From the NCBI RefSeq assembly GCF_004187715.1, contig NZ_QZWF01000002.1:682001-746000 (forward strand): DNA of 64,000 nucleotides, written 5' to 3'. The notes beneath the pieces were generated by a model that worked only from the letters and a program-made list of their open reading frames with translations, was not told the origin of the DNA and did not search any database. A program made the translations under genes and the position numbers. This stretch comes from Streptomyces sp. F001 (GTDB lineage: Bacteria > Actinomycetota > Actinomycetes > Streptomycetales > Streptomycetaceae). Positions 9,265 through 18,572 of the stretch are shown here, one piece after another (positions within the stretch are counted from its first letter, which is position 1; each line of letters opens with the position of its first letter).

Positions 9265-10987
9265 CGCAGTTCCTTCCCCGGGCCGCTCTCGCTCCGCGCA
9301 CCCACGCCGGTGTGCTCGAGTTGGGCGATGTCGGGGTGGTGCAGGTCGAACGCCGGGGATTCGCTGCGGATCCGCGGCAGGGTGAGGAAGTTGTGCCGCG
9401 GCGGCGGGCAGGACGTCGCCCACTCCAGGGAGCGGCCGTAGCCCCAGGGGTCGTCGACGCCGACCGGCTTGCCGTACTTGGCCGTCTTCCACACGTTGTA
9501 GAAGAACGGCAGGATCGACAGGCCGAGCACGAACGAGCTGATCGTCGAGATCGTGTTCAGGGCGGTGAAGCCGTCGGCGGCCAGGTAGTCCGCGTAACGG
9601 CGCGGCATGCCCTCGGCGCCCAGCCAGTGCTGGACCAGGAACGTGCCGTGGAAGCCGATGAACAGCGTCCAGAAGGTGATCTTGCCGAGGCGCTCGTCGA
9701 GCAGCTTGCCGGTGAACTTCGGCCACCAGAAGTGGAATCCGGCGAACATCGCGAAGACCACGGTGCCGAAGACGACGTAGTGGAAGTGGGCCACGACGAA
9801 GTACGAGTCGGAGATGTGGAAGTCCAGCGGCGGCGAGGCCAGGATGACACCGGTCAGACCACCGAAGGTGAAGGTGATCAGGAAGCCGGTCGCCCAGAGC
9901 ATCGGTGTCTCGAAGGACAGCGAGCCCTTCCACATCGTGCCGATCCAGTTGAAGAACTTCACGCCGGTCGGGACGGCGATGAGGAACGTCATGAAGGAGA
10001 AGAACGGCAGGAGCACACCGCCGGTGACGTACATGTGGTGGGCCCACACGTCACGGACAGACCCGTGATCGCGATGGTCGCCGCGATCAGACCCGAGTAG
10101 CCGAACATCGGCTTGCGGGAGAAGACCGGGATGATCTCACTGATGATGCCGAAGAACGGCAGCGCGATGATGTACACCTCTGGGTGGCCGAAGAACCAGA
10201 AGAGGTGCTGCCACAGCAGCGCGCCGCCGTTGGCCGCGTCGAAGACGTGCGAGCCGAACTTGCGGTCCGCCTCCAGCGCGAACAGGGCCGCGGCCAGGAC
10301 CGGGAAGGCCAGCAGGACCAGGACACTGGTCAGCAGGACGTTCCAGGTGAAGATCGACATGCGGAACATGGTCATGCCCGGGGCGCGCATGCAGATGATC
10401 GTGGTGATGAAGTTGACCGCACCCAGGATCGTGCCGAAGCCGGAGAACGCCAGGCCCATGATGGCCATGTCCGCGCCGACATTGGTCGAGTGCTCGGCGT
10501 CCGAGAGCGGGGTGTACATGAACCAGCCGAAGTCCGCGGCGCCGTTCGGCGTCAGGAAGCCGGCCACCGCGATCAGCGAGCCGAAGAGGTAGAGCCAGTA
10601 GGCGAACATGTTCAGCCGTGGGAACGCCACGTCCGGGGCGCCGATCTGCAGCGGCATGATCCAGTTCGTGAAGCCGGCGAACAGCGGCGTCGCGAACATC
10701 AGCAGCATGATCAGGCCGTGCATCGTGAACGCCTGGTTGTACTGCTCGTTCGACAAGATCTGCAGGCCCGGGCGCGCCAGTTCGGCGCGGATGAACAGCG
10801 CCAGGATCCCGCCGAAGGCGAAGAAGCCGAAAGCTGTGCTGATGTACAGGGTGCCGATGGTCTTGTGATCGGTGGTGGTCAGCCACTTCACCACCACGTT
10901 CCCGGGCCGCCTGCGCTGGACCGGCACCTCGTTCTCATAGAAATCCACCGGCGAGGTGCTGGGTGGGGACTCGGAATGCTTGGGCAC
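9261..10987 (-). pseudogene. ctaD: Cytochrome c oxidase subunit I (aa3 type), one-base frameshift
   Basis: The two minus-strand frames together give a full-length heme-copper oxidase subunit I of actinobacterial type, with [12 protein letters not shown] at the start, the QAFTMHG heme-a ligand helix, [14 protein letters not shown] (CuB ligand and the Tyr cross-link region), HHMYVTG and HFHYVVFGT. The frame breaks within GLSV-T-VWAHHMY at 10049/10050, where gtgacgtgtgg stands for the expected gtgacGgtgtgg: one G is missing. As written the protein stops soon after and lacks the helices with the HH pair and heme ligands. The GTG start at 10987 follows AGGAG. This would be one ctaD paralogue; a sequencing indel is a real alternative. 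Confidence 0.88.
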
Positions 10988-11247
10988 GCTGTGGCTCCTG
11001 GTTGTTCTCGATCTGCGTGCTGACCCGATTCCGGTCCAGCCAACTGGATCAGCGCATACTTGCAATGACTTTCTGTCCCACTATGGCCTGCGATCTCATG
11101 CCCCACACGATCATGTCACCCGATCGGAGGCATATCCTGGGCCACGTGGGCGATGACCGCCGCCGCAGGTTTATCGGCCAGGCGGAGTGTCGCATCGGCC
11201 ACTCGGTGGCATTGCAGGTGCAACGGCTCATAATGTGAGGTGGATCG
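10988..11247. other. Intergenic region upstream of ctaD and the 11.3-kb gene
   Basis: Divergent intergenic space between the ctaD start (minus) and the hypothetical gene at 11325 (plus). I see no confident promoter or operator. Confidence 0.3.
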
Positions 11248-11325
11248 GTGCTGATGGCCGTGTCCAGTGCGGAAGTTGAGCTGTTTCGGTTCGGTGGGGG
11301 AGTTGGGCTTGATCCGCAGAGCTGA
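11248..11325 (+). CDS. Possible 25-residue leader ORF overlapping the next gene
   Basis: GTG at 11248, preceded by GAGGTGGATCG, opens a 25-codon frame (VLMAVSSAEVELFRFGGGVG then LDPQS) whose TGA (11323-11325) overlaps the ATG of the following gene as TGATG. It could be a translationally coupled leader or the stub of a longer lost protein. Evidence is only the ribosome site and the overlap. Confidence 0.3.
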   Translation: MLMAVSSAEVELFRFGGGVGLDPQS

Positions 11326-11996
11326 TGGTCACAGGCACGGAAAACTCTCTCGGCGCGGCCCTCAACCAGTTGCTCCGCGACCACGGCGTTCAGCCCCTGC
11401 GACGCCTTTCCACCTACCATGCAAAGCACTGGCACGCCCAGCTCAGCCGGCTCACCAAAACCCAGCGAGGCTACGAGGCCCTCGAACGAGCGGGACTGAC
11501 TGTCCGGCCCGAAACCCTGATCAAGTGGCTGTCCGATCCCGAGTACAACGTCCGGCGCAGCTATCGCGAATTCCTACACGCAGCCTACGAGAACGTGGCC
11601 GTCGTTCCCGCCGACCCTGTCCCGGAGTCGTTCAAGAACGGTCACTGCGAGATCACCGGACTGGTCAAGACGGGCGACGGCGAGCGTTTCCGCGGCGGTC
11701 TCAGTAACACCGGCAGAATTACCGCGCCGCTTCGGATTGACGGTCGAAGCGGTAACTGGGTTGAGATCGAGCGCAAATGGGCCGACGACGAGGTCTTCGA
11801 GGACGACTTCATCGAGTACGAGTACGGGCTCAGCCCACTGCGCCGCAGCCCCCGCCGCAAGGTCACCGTGCCTGTCCGCGGCCGGCGTCAACCCGGGCGG
11901 CACCGATCGTCGATGGGCGTAGCTCTCCGGCAGGGAAGTGCCCTACACGTGCCGCGCGGCGGGAGCTTCCGGATGCGGACCGGTCGTGCGATATGA
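11325..11996 (+). CDS. Hypothetical protein with acidic C-terminal motif
   Basis: A 223-residue protein I do not recognise. The first 90 residues look helical and partly helix-turn-helix-like (TQRGYEALERAGLTVRPETL, IKWLSDPEYNVRRSYREFL). The centre has a mixed strand region (RITAPLRIDGRSGNWVEIE) followed by a strongly acidic KWADDEVFEDDFIEYEYG. After about residue 175 the composition turns to Arg/Pro-rich low-complexity text typical of out-of-frame GC-rich DNA, so the native protein may end earlier or be frameshifted there. It lies directly upstream of the sugar operon promoter on the same strand, with no visible functional link. Confidence 0.5.
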   Translation: MVTGTENSLGAALNQLLRDHGVQPLRRLSTYHAKHWHAQLSRLTKTQRGYEALERAGLTVRPETLIKWLSDPEYNVRRSYREFLHAAYENVAVVPADPVPESFKNGHCEITGLVKTGDGERFRGGLSNTGRITAPLRIDGRSGNWVEIERKWADDEVFEDDFIEYEYGLSPLRRSPRRKVTVPVRGRRQPGRHRSSMGVALRQGSALHVPRGGSFRMRTGRAI

Positions 11997-12007
11997 ACGA
12001 TCCAATC
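11993..12007 (+). promoter_or_regulatory. Candidate upstream LacI-type operator
   Basis: ATGAACGATCCAATC shares the TGAACGAT core with the site over the sugar operon promoter and with the site upstream of the lacI-type gene at 19619. It lies 59 bases upstream (start to start) of the promoter-proximal copy and overlaps the end of the preceding gene. Confidence 0.45.
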
Positions 12008-12024
12008 ACCTTGGCTCCCAGGGG

Positions 12025-12063
12025 TTGACGCGACGCTTCGCGGGGCGCATGTTGAACGATCAA
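12025..12063 (+). promoter_or_regulatory. Sugar ABC operon promoter with overlapping LacI-type operator
   Basis: TTGACG (12025-12030) and CATGTT (12048-12053) form -35/-10 boxes with a 17-base spacer. The near-palindrome TTGAACGATCAA (12052-12063), centred on CG as in LacI-family operators, overlaps the -10 box and the likely start site. The same half-site lies at the promoter of the lacI-type gene at 19715-19728, so repression by that regulator is a reasonable inference. Confidence 0.6.
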
Positions 12064-12147
12064 ATCGGCCCGGTGGCGGACCGCGGGGGCGGGGCGCCTG
12101 CCGCGGGGCCGTTCGGAGGCATGCGCAGGATCGCGAGGAGGAACACG

Positions 12148-13512
12148 GTGAGTTCGTCGCAGATGAGCCGCAGAGAGGCCGGCATCCCGGCCGCCACCAA
12201 GGCGGGGACGGTGAGGCGGCGGTCCGCCTGGGCCGTCGCGGCGTCCGCCGCATTGCTCGCCGCCACTCTCGCCGGGTGCGGCGGGGACTCCTCCGAGCCG
12301 TCGGCCGGCAGCCCGGGGGAGTTCTCCGGGCGCGGCCCGATCACCCTCGCCACCGGCAAGGACACGACCGGCACCATCCAGGACCAGCTCGACCGCTGGA
12401 ACAGCGAGCACCCGGACGAGAAGGTCACCCTCGTCGAGCTGCCCGAGAGCGCGGACCAACAGCGGCAGCAGTTCATCCAGAACGCGCAGACCGAGTCGGA
12501 CGCCTACACCGTGCTCAACCTGGACCCCATCTGGGTCGCCGAGTTCGCAGCCAACCAGTGGATCGACGCACTGCCCGCCAAGGAGTTCCCGCTCGACAAG
12601 ATGCTCCCCGCCGTCGTCAAGACCGGCGAGTACTTCGGCAAGCAGTACGCCATCCCGTTCAACACCAACGCGGGCCTCCTTTTCTACCGCAAGGACCTGC
12701 TGGACAAGACGGGCGTGCAGCCGCCCACCACCTGGGACGAGATGAAGGACGCCTGCGCCGACGTCGCCGAGCTGCCCGAGGGCAGGGGTGTCGACTGCTA
12801 CGCGGGCCAGTTCGACAAGTACGAGGGCCTGACCGTCAACTTCTCCGAGGCCGTGGCCTCGGCGGGCGGCACCGTCGTCGACGCCGAGGGCAACGCCACC
12901 GTCGACACCGAAGAGGCCAAGAAGGGCCTGCAGTTCCTCGCCGACGGCTTCAAGGACGGCACCTTCCCCAAGGAGTCCTCGACCTACCAGGAGGAGGACG
13001 GCCGCCGTGCCTTCCAGGCGGGCAAGCTGCTCTTCCACCGGCAATGGCCGTACCAGTGGGCACTGGCCGACACCGAGGACGGCTCCAGCAAGGTCGCCGG
13101 AAAGTTCGGGGTGGCGCCGCTGCCCGGCCTGGACGGCCCGGGCAAGTCCTCCCTCGGCGGACTCGACCTGGCGGTGAGCAAGTTCGCCAAGAACAAGGCC
13201 ACCGCGCTCGACTTCATCAAGTTCTTCTCCAGCGAGGCCAACGCCCGCACCAACCTGAAGGTCACCTCGGCCGCCCCGCCGTACGCCGGCCTGTACGACG
13301 ACCCTGCCCTGCGCCGGCAGTTCCCCTACCTGGCCACCCTCAAGGCGTCCCTGAGCAGTGCCGTGCCCCGGCCCGTGGTCGTGCAGTACGGCGACGCCAC
13401 CGCCGCCATCCAGGAGGGCGCGGCAGCGGCGCTGAGCGGATCGAAGTCGGTCGACGCCGCACTCGCCGACATGCAGCGGGACTTGTCCGCGGCGATCGCC
13501 GAGAAGAAGTAA
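12148..13512 (+). CDS. Sugar ABC transporter substrate-binding lipoprotein
   Basis: A 454-residue extracellular solute-binding protein (family 1). The GTG at 12148 is chosen for its GAGGAGGAACACG ribosome site; an ATG at 12121 is in frame but unsupported. A basic n-region and hydrophobic stretch (AVAASAALLAATLAGC) end in a lipobox, so the mature protein is tethered by the Cys near residue 49. The mature part has typical features of the maltose/trehalose-binding group: DQLDRWNSEHPDEKVTLVEL, YAIPFNTNAGLLFYRKDLL, TTWDEMKDAC. First gene of an operon with two permeases and, originally, a GH65 hydrolase; the ligand is probably an alpha-linked glucose disaccharide or oligosaccharide. Confidence 0.92.
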   Translation: MSSSQMSRREAGIPAATKAGTVRRRSAWAVAASAALLAATLAGCGGDSSEPSAGSPGEFSGRGPITLATGKDTTGTIQDQLDRWNSEHPDEKVTLVELPESADQQRQQFIQNAQTESDAYTVLNLDPIWVAEFAANQWIDALPAKEFPLDKMLPAVVKTGEYFGKQYAIPFNTNAGLLFYRKDLLDKTGVQPPTTWDEMKDACADVAELPEGRGVDCYAGQFDKYEGLTVNFSEAVASAGGTVVDAEGNATVDTEEAKKGLQFLADGFKDGTFPKESSTYQEEDGRRAFQAGKLLFHRQWPYQWALADTEDGSSKVAGKFGVAPLPGLDGPGKSSLGGLDLAVSKFAKNKATALDFIKFFSSEANARTNLKVTSAAPPYAGLYDDPALRRQFPYLATLKASLSSAVPRPVVVQYGDATAAIQEGAAAALSGSKSVDAALADMQRDLSAAIAEKK

Positions 13513-13533
13513 GCCGGCGGAAGAGGTCTCCTG

Positions 13534-14487
13534 GTGTCCGTCCTCTCCCAGGGAAGGGCCCGCCGCGACACCGGGTCCCGGCCCCCGCGCACCTCGCGCA
13601 GGGCCGGGACCGGCAGGCTGGCCGCCGCCCTGCTTTCTCCCACCCTGCTCGTGCTCGGCCTGGTCGTCGGCTACCCGGTGCTCGCGGCCTTCCGGCTGTC
13701 GTTCGTCGTCTCCAGCGAATCCATCGACTCCCAGACCGGCTTCAAGGTGACCACCACCTCCTACGGTCTGGACAACTACGAAGCCGTGTTCACCGGGGAG
13801 CGCTTCCTGCGGCCCTGGTGGAACACCACCTCCTTCGCCCTCGTCTCGGTCGCCATCGAGGTGCTGATCGGCGTCGCGATGGCGCTGGTGATGCACCGTG
13901 CCTTCCGCGGACGGGCGTTGGTGCGTGCCGCGATCCTGGTGCCCTGGGCGATCCCCACGGCGATCTCGGGCCTGCTCTGGAAGTGGATCTTCAACAGCCA
14001 GGGCGTCGCCAACGAGCTGCTGGGGGCCAAGGTGCTGTGGAGCAGCGAGGGTTTCCAGGCCTGGCTCTCCGTGGTGATCGCCGACACGTGGAAGACCGCG
14101 CCGTTCATCGGGCTCCTGGTCCTCGCCGGGCTCCAGATCATCCCGGGCGAGCTGTACGAGGCGGCCAGGGTGGACGGGGCCTCGCCGTGGCGTGCCTTCT
14201 GGCGGATCACGCTGCCGCTGGTCCGCCCGGCGTTGGTGGTTGCGGTGCTGTTCCGGCTCCTGGACGTCCTGCGTATGTTCGACCTGGTGTACGTGCTCGT
14301 CGGCCCGCGCAAGCACTCGGTCGAGACGCTGTCGATGGTCGCCTTCGAGGAGATGAGCAATCTGCGGTTCGGCACCGCGGCCGCCTACGCCACCGTGCTG
14401 TTCCTCTACATCGCGGCGGTCGCCTTCGCGTTCGTCAAGCTGTTCGGCGCCGACCTGATCGGCCGGGGCACGAGGAGTTCGCAATGA
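13534..14487 (+). CDS. Sugar ABC transporter permease, MalF type
   Basis: A 317-residue inner-membrane permease starting with GTG at 13534, 21 bases after the binding protein. Six hydrophobic segments are visible, beginning with [20 protein letters not shown]. The cytoplasmic EAA loop that contacts the ATPase is present ([20 protein letters not shown]). No ATPase gene is in the operon; streptomycete sugar importers of this type commonly share the MsiK ATPase encoded elsewhere. Its stop overlaps the next start (ATGA), so the two permeases are translated together. Confidence 0.92.
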   Translation: MSVLSQGRARRDTGSRPPRTSRRAGTGRLAAALLSPTLLVLGLVVGYPVLAAFRLSFVVSSESIDSQTGFKVTTTSYGLDNYEAVFTGERFLRPWWNTTSFALVSVAIEVLIGVAMALVMHRAFRGRALVRAAILVPWAIPTAISGLLWKWIFNSQGVANELLGAKVLWSSEGFQAWLSVVIADTWKTAPFIGLLVLAGLQIIPGELYEAARVDGASPWRAFWRITLPLVRPALVVAVLFRLLDVLRMFDLVYVLVGPRKHSVETLSMVAFEEMSNLRFGTAAAYATVLFLYIAAVAFAFVKLFGADLIGRGTRSSQ

Positions 14488-15344
14488 GCACGACCCCGAC
14501 CACGATCACGACCATCGGCCGATTCCGCACCGGTTCCCTGGCCCGCCGGATCGGCATCGCCGCCATCGTCGTCTACTGCCTCGTACCCTTCTACTGGATG
14601 GTGGTCTCCAGCCTGCGCAGGCCCGCCGACCAGTTCTCCAACTCCCCGCTCCCGGCGCCGGTCTCGTTCGACAACTACGCGGCGGCCTTCGACGCGCGCA
14701 ACGGCTTCGGCCGCGCGCTGCTCAACAGTCTCGTCGTCGCCGGGGCCACCACCGCTCTCACCCTTGTCGTCGCGATCTTCGTCGGCTACGCGCTTGCGCG
14801 GCTCCACTTCCGCGGCAAGACCCTGATCCTTACCCTGATCATCGCCGCGTCCATGTTCCCGCCGATCACTCTGGTCGTGCCGCTGCTCCGGCTCTTCACG
14901 GACGCGGGCTGGATCAACACCTATCAGGCGATGATCGTGCCCAGCATGAGCTTCGCTCTGCCGCTGGCCGTGTGGAATCTCACCGCGTTCTTCCGCCAGA
15001 TGCCGGCCGAGCTGGAGAAGGCCGCGCAGGTCGACGGCTGCACCCCCGCGCAGGCGTTCCGCAAGGTCGTGCTCCCGCTCGCCGCGCCCGGCATCTTCAC
15101 CACGGCGATCCTGGTCTTCATCTGCGCCTGGAACGAATTCCTCATTGCCGTCAGCGTCGTGAACGACCGGCAGATGATGACAGCGAACGTGATCGTCTCC
15201 CTCTTCACCGGCCAGTACAAGTACGACCAGCCGTTCGGTACGCAGATGGCGGCCGGTGTCGTCGTGACGCTCCCGCTGGTCGTGGCGGTGCTGTTCTTCC
15301 AGCGCCGGATCGTCGACGGACTCACCGCGGGAGGCCTGAAGTAA
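14484..15344 (+). CDS. Sugar ABC transporter permease, MalG type
   Basis: A 286-residue permease with six membrane segments and the EAA loop ([20 protein letters not shown]). The ATG at 14484 overlaps the previous stop by four bases. The TAA stop at 15342-15344 is also the target-site duplication of the IS5-type element that begins at 15345, so the coding sequence is intact. Removing the insertion would put the GTG of the GH65 gene directly after this stop (TAAGTG), showing the original operon order binding protein, permease, permease, hydrolase. Confidence 0.93.
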   Translation: MSTTPTTITTIGRFRTGSLARRIGIAAIVVYCLVPFYWMVVSSLRRPADQFSNSPLPAPVSFDNYAAAFDARNGFGRALLNSLVVAGATTALTLVVAIFVGYALARLHFRGKTLILTLIIAASMFPPITLVVPLLRLFTDAGWINTYQAMIVPSMSFALPLAVWNLTAFFRQMPAELEKAAQVDGCTPAQAFRKVVLPLAAPGIFTTAILVFICAWNEFLIAVSVVNDRQMMTANVIVSLFTGQYKYDQPFGTQMAAGVVVTLPLVVAVLFFQRRIVDGLTAGGLK

Positions 15345-15353
15345 GACGTCATC

Positions 15354-15804
15354 TCATTTGGCGAGCCTGCGGTAGCAGATGAGGGTGCAGGCGATGCTGG
15401 TGAAGGCGAGGAAGTGCTCGGCTTTGCGCTCGTAGCGGCGGTGGAGGCGGCGGCAGCCGGCGAGCCAGGCCATGGTGCGTTCGATGGTCCAGCGGTGGCG
15501 GCCCAGACGTGTGGAGGACTCGATGCCCTTGCGGGCGATGCGGTGATGGATGCCTCGCTTGCGGAGCCATCGCCGCAGGTGGTCGTAGTCGTAGCCCTTG
15601 TCCGCGTGCAGCTTGGCGGGGCGGCGTCGGCGGGGTCCGCGGCGGGAGCGGATCGGGATGCCCGGACCAGTGGTTCGAGGGCCTGGCTGTCGTGGAGGTT
15701 CGCGCCGGAGATGCCGATCGAGAGGGGCAGACCGGTCCGCTCCGTGATCAAGTGGATCTTCGAGCCCTTCTTGCCCCGATCGACAGGATTCGGACCTGTC
15801 AGGT
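15354..15804 (-). pseudogene. IS5-type transposase, second frame, broken (copy 1)
   Basis: Corresponds to the C-terminal catalytic half of the transposase. It begins well (LITERTGLPLSIGISGANLHD, in two runs), but after ALEPLVR the frame is lost: copy 1 has gatcgggatgcccgg where copy 2 has gatcggagggatgccccgg, a net loss of four bases. The downstream region with the catalytic Glu (ERTMAWLAGC) is then out of frame, so this copy cannot make active transposase. Confidence 0.85.
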
Positions 15805-16152
15805 CCCCCCTTTCAAGGCCCGCATGTTCACCGAGTCAATCGCGCACCGGGACCAGTCCAGCTCGCCGCGAGAGCCGAGTTCGTCCAGGACCAGGCGGTG
15901 GAGCTTGGCCCACACCCGCGCCTTGCTCCATTCGGTGAACCGCCGATGGGCCGTCGGACCCGATGGCCCGAACGACGGGGGCAACTGCCGCCATGTGCAG
16001 CCTGACGTGGCCACGAAGATGATCGCTGCCAACACCTCGCGGTCCCCATACCGACGGCGGCCACCGCCCTGCGGCCGCGACGGAGCAGGCGGCACCACCC
16101 GCTCGAACAACCCCCACAACTCATCCGGCACCAGACGCTCAACGATCCCCAC
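15799..16152 (-). CDS. IS5-type transposase, first frame (copy 1)
   Basis: 117 residues: the N-terminal DUF4096-like domain (MGIVERLVPDELWGLFERVV...GGGRRRYGDREVLAAI) and the first catalytic Asp region (DWSRCAIDSVNMRALKGG). It ends at a TGA just after a GGGGGG run (15805-15810) where a -1 ribosomal frameshift would normally join it to the second frame. It is identical in layout to copy 2, but its partner frame here is broken. Confidence 0.88.
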   Translation of the reverse strand: MGIVERLVPDELWGLFERVVPPAPSRPQGGGRRRYGDREVLAAIIFVATSGCTWRQLPPSFGPSGPTAHRRFTEWSKARVWAKLHRLVLDELGSRGELDWSRCAIDSVNMRALKGGT

Positions 16153-16193
16153 GACGACAGACTATCGAACATTCCAAATGAGACGACCTCTAA

Positions 16194-18464
16194 GTGACGG
16201 ACCCGAGCAGGGCAGCCTCCCCCGACGCATGGGTGCTGACCACCGACGACCCTTCCCCGGCTTCCCGCCGGGGGGACCACCACCTCGCCGCACTCACCGG
16301 CTACCACCCCACCTTCACCGGCAACGGCTACCTGGCCGCCCGCGTCCCGGCCGCCGGGAACGGATTCGCCGAGGCCCCGGTCCGTACCCAGTTCCACGTG
16401 GTCGGCCTCTACACCGGGCACGCGGGGCAGTGGTCGCGCAAGGCCGGACTGCCCGCATGGTCGACGCTCGATGTCGGCGACGACAGCGGAACGTTCAACG
16501 ACGCCTTCCTCCCGCCGGCTTGGGAGCGAAGCAGCGAGCACCCGGTGGGCGGGGAGCAGTGGGTAGAGGGGGACTGGGCCGCGGTCGGCAGCCCCGCCCC
16601 GGCCGCGGCCGCCCGCGGCATCGCGCGCTACCGGCAGACCCTCGACCTGCGGACCGGCGTCATCAGCACCGAGGCCCGCTGGACCTCCCCGGCCGGGCGG
16701 GTCACCGACGTGCGCTACGAGGTGCTCACCGACCGCTCCAGGCCGCACGTCGCCGCGGTGGCCGTGACCGTGCGGCCACACTGGGACGGGCGGCTCGAAG
16801 TGACCGACGCGCTCGACGGCCGGGCCGCGACCCGGGTGCGGAACACCCGGACCGGGGCCGGAGAGGGGCGGATCTGGCTGACGACGGCCGCCGAGGGCAG
16901 CGGCATCCCCGCTGCCCTGGTGTCCCTGCTGCAGGGCCCGGCGGCCCACCCGTACACGGAGTCCGAGGACGACGGGTCGGTTGACCGGCGGGTGGTCGTG
17001 GACGTGGTCGCGGGCCACTCGTACACCTTCACCAAGTACGTGGGCATCGCCACCGGCCACGACGCGGACGACCCCCTCGCCCTGGCGCGCACCGCCGCCG
17101 AGGAAGCCGCCCGGGCCGGATACGGGCGGCTTGCGAGGGACAACTTCCGCGCCTGGCAGCGCGAATGGGAGGGCGACATCGTCGTACGCGGCGACGCACG
17201 GCTCCAACGGCAGGTGCGGGCCGCCAAGTTCTACCTGCTCACCAGCATGCGCGAAGGCTCCCCGTGGTCGCCGTCCCCGGCCGGGCTCTCCAGCGACGGC
17301 TACAACGGTCACGTCTTCTGGGACACCGAGACCTGGATCTGGCCGAGCCTGCTCGCCCAGCACCCCCGCATCGCCGGCAGCGCGCTCGACTACCGGGTCG
17401 ACCGGCTGGACGCGGCCCGCGCCTATGCCGCCGAGTGCGGCCAGGAGGGCGCGCGGTTCCCCTGGGAGAGCGGCCTGCACGGCGGCGAGGACACGCCCGC
17501 GTGGGCCCCCTTCGGCCGCTACGAGCAGCACGTCAGCTCCGATGTCGCCCTCGCCTTCTGGCAGTTCTGGCTGGCCACGGGCGACGAGCGGTGGCTGCGC
17601 GAGAAGGGGTGGCCGGTGCTGCGCGGGGTGGCGGACTTCTGGGCGAGCCGCGCGGTGGCCGGAACGGACGGCTCGTACCACATCAACGGCGTGATCCCGC
17701 CCGACGAGTACGCCGACGAGCCGAACGACGACTCCGTCTACACCAACGTGGCCGCCCGCGCCTCGCTGCGCTTCGCCACCGAGGCGGCTGTGGTGCTCGG
17801 CGAACCGGCCGACCCGCGGTGGGCCGAGGTCGCCGACGGACTCGTCGTCCTCTTCGACGAACGGCTCGGCGTCCACCCGGAGTTCGCCGGGTACGCCGGG
17901 CAGCTGATCAAGCAGGCCGACGTCGTGATGCTGGCCTACCCGTGGGAGAACCCGCAGCCCGACGAGGTCACGCGGGCCGACCTGGCGTACTACCGCGCAC
18001 GCACGCACGACAACGGGCCGTCGATGACGGACTCGGTCCACTCGATAGTCCATGCCCACCTCGGCGACACGAAGGCGGCGTTCGAGCACACGCGGCGCAG
18101 CGTCGAGCCGTTCCTCCGAGACCCCTTCGACCAGTTCGCGGAGGGCCGTACGGGAGGCGCCTTCACCTTCCTCACCGGCCACGGCGGCTTCCTTCAGGTG
18201 TTCCTGTACGGCTACTCGGGGCTACGGTGGCGGCCGGACCGGGTCGAATTGGCGCCGATCCTGCCCCAGGAGCTGGACGGCATCACGCTGCAGGGCCTGC
18301 GGTGGCGGGGGCGGAGCTTCGACGTCGACATCCGCCCGGACGCCACGGCTGTCCGGCTGCGAGAGGGTGACCCGTTGCCGGTCGGGTCCTGCGGGCGCCG
18401 GTACCGGGTGCCGAGCGGGGGCGAGATCACGATCCCCACCCGGCCACCCGCCCCGGCCCGGTAG
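16194..18464 (+). CDS. Glycoside hydrolase family 65 protein (trehalase/kojibiose-type)
   Basis: A 756-residue (alpha/alpha)6-barrel enzyme starting with GTG at 16194. Features: an N-terminal beta-sandwich (LTGYHPTFTGNGYLAARVPA), the barrel segment NGHVFWDTETWIWPSLL, and the GH65 catalytic segment INGVIPPDEY with the acid Glu near residue 505, followed by VYTNVAARASLRF. Unlike typical phosphorylases, which carry GPDEYH and VDNN, it has PPDEYADEPNDD, closer to hydrolytic acid trehalase-like members. There is no signal peptide, so a substrate imported by the upstream ABC system is probably split inside the cell. Its own ribosome site and promoter lie in or before the IS element that now separates it from the operon, so expression may have changed. 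Confidence 0.88.
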   Translation: MTDPSRAASPDAWVLTTDDPSPASRRGDHHLAALTGYHPTFTGNGYLAARVPAAGNGFAEAPVRTQFHVVGLYTGHAGQWSRKAGLPAWSTLDVGDDSGTFNDAFLPPAWERSSEHPVGGEQWVEGDWAAVGSPAPAAAARGIARYRQTLDLRTGVISTEARWTSPAGRVTDVRYEVLTDRSRPHVAAVAVTVRPHWDGRLEVTDALDGRAATRVRNTRTGAGEGRIWLTTAAEGSGIPAALVSLLQGPAAHPYTESEDDGSVDRRVVVDVVAGHSYTFTKYVGIATGHDADDPLALARTAAEEAARAGYGRLARDNFRAWQREWEGDIVVRGDARLQRQVRAAKFYLLTSMREGSPWSPSPAGLSSDGYNGHVFWDTETWIWPSLLAQHPRIAGSALDYRVDRLDAARAYAAECGQEGARFPWESGLHGGEDTPAWAPFGRYEQHVSSDVALAFWQFWLATGDERWLREKGWPVLRGVADFWASRAVAGTDGSYHINGVIPPDEYADEPNDDSVYTNVAARASLRFATEAAVVLGEPADPRWAEVADGLVVLFDERLGVHPEFAGYAGQLIKQADVVMLAYPWENPQPDEVTRADLAYYRARTHDNGPSMTDSVHSIVHAHLGDTKAAFEHTRRSVEPFLRDPFDQFAEGRTGGAFTFLTGHGGFLQVFLYGYSGLRWRPDRVELAPILPQELDGITLQGLRWRGRSFDVDIRPDATAVRLREGDPLPVGSCGRRYRVPSGGEITIPTRPPAPAR

Positions 18465-18572
18465 ACGTCGTCGAAATGCCGCCTGCCGTGGGCTTCGAGG
18501 TCCACTCGCTGGATCGACGATCTGCAGTGAATACCGTGCAGTAGATACCGCGGGATCCGCTGATCCCCGTGG

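Larger units (their letters stand above)
15345..16190 (-). mobile_element. IS5-family (IS427-type) insertion sequence, copy 1
   Basis: 846 bp bounded by imperfect inverted repeats (left GACGTCATCTCATTTGG; right end, complement, GAGGTCGTCTCATTTGG) and flanked by the 3-bp duplication TAA (15342-15344 and 16191-16193), as expected for TNA-targeting IS5 elements. It carries two overlapping transposase frames on the minus strand. It is 4 bases shorter than copy 2 at 26471 because of a small internal loss at 15651-15668, which breaks the second frame. It separates the ABC permease from the GH65 gene. Confidence 0.93.

Noticed and set aside
11325..11996. Telomere terminal protein (Tpg-like) gene
   Set aside because: The HTH-then-acidic-tail layout is only superficially similar; the sequence does not follow the Tpg pattern and no telomere repeats were seen.
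12276..14483. Long plus-strand frame overlapping two ABC genes in another frame
   Set aside because: Only its 3' part, from 14484, is a real permease; the upstream part is out-of-frame text of the first two genes.
11863..14484. 873-codon minus-strand frame
   Set aside because: Antisense to the binding protein and permease genes, low-complexity Gly/Arg/Glu text.
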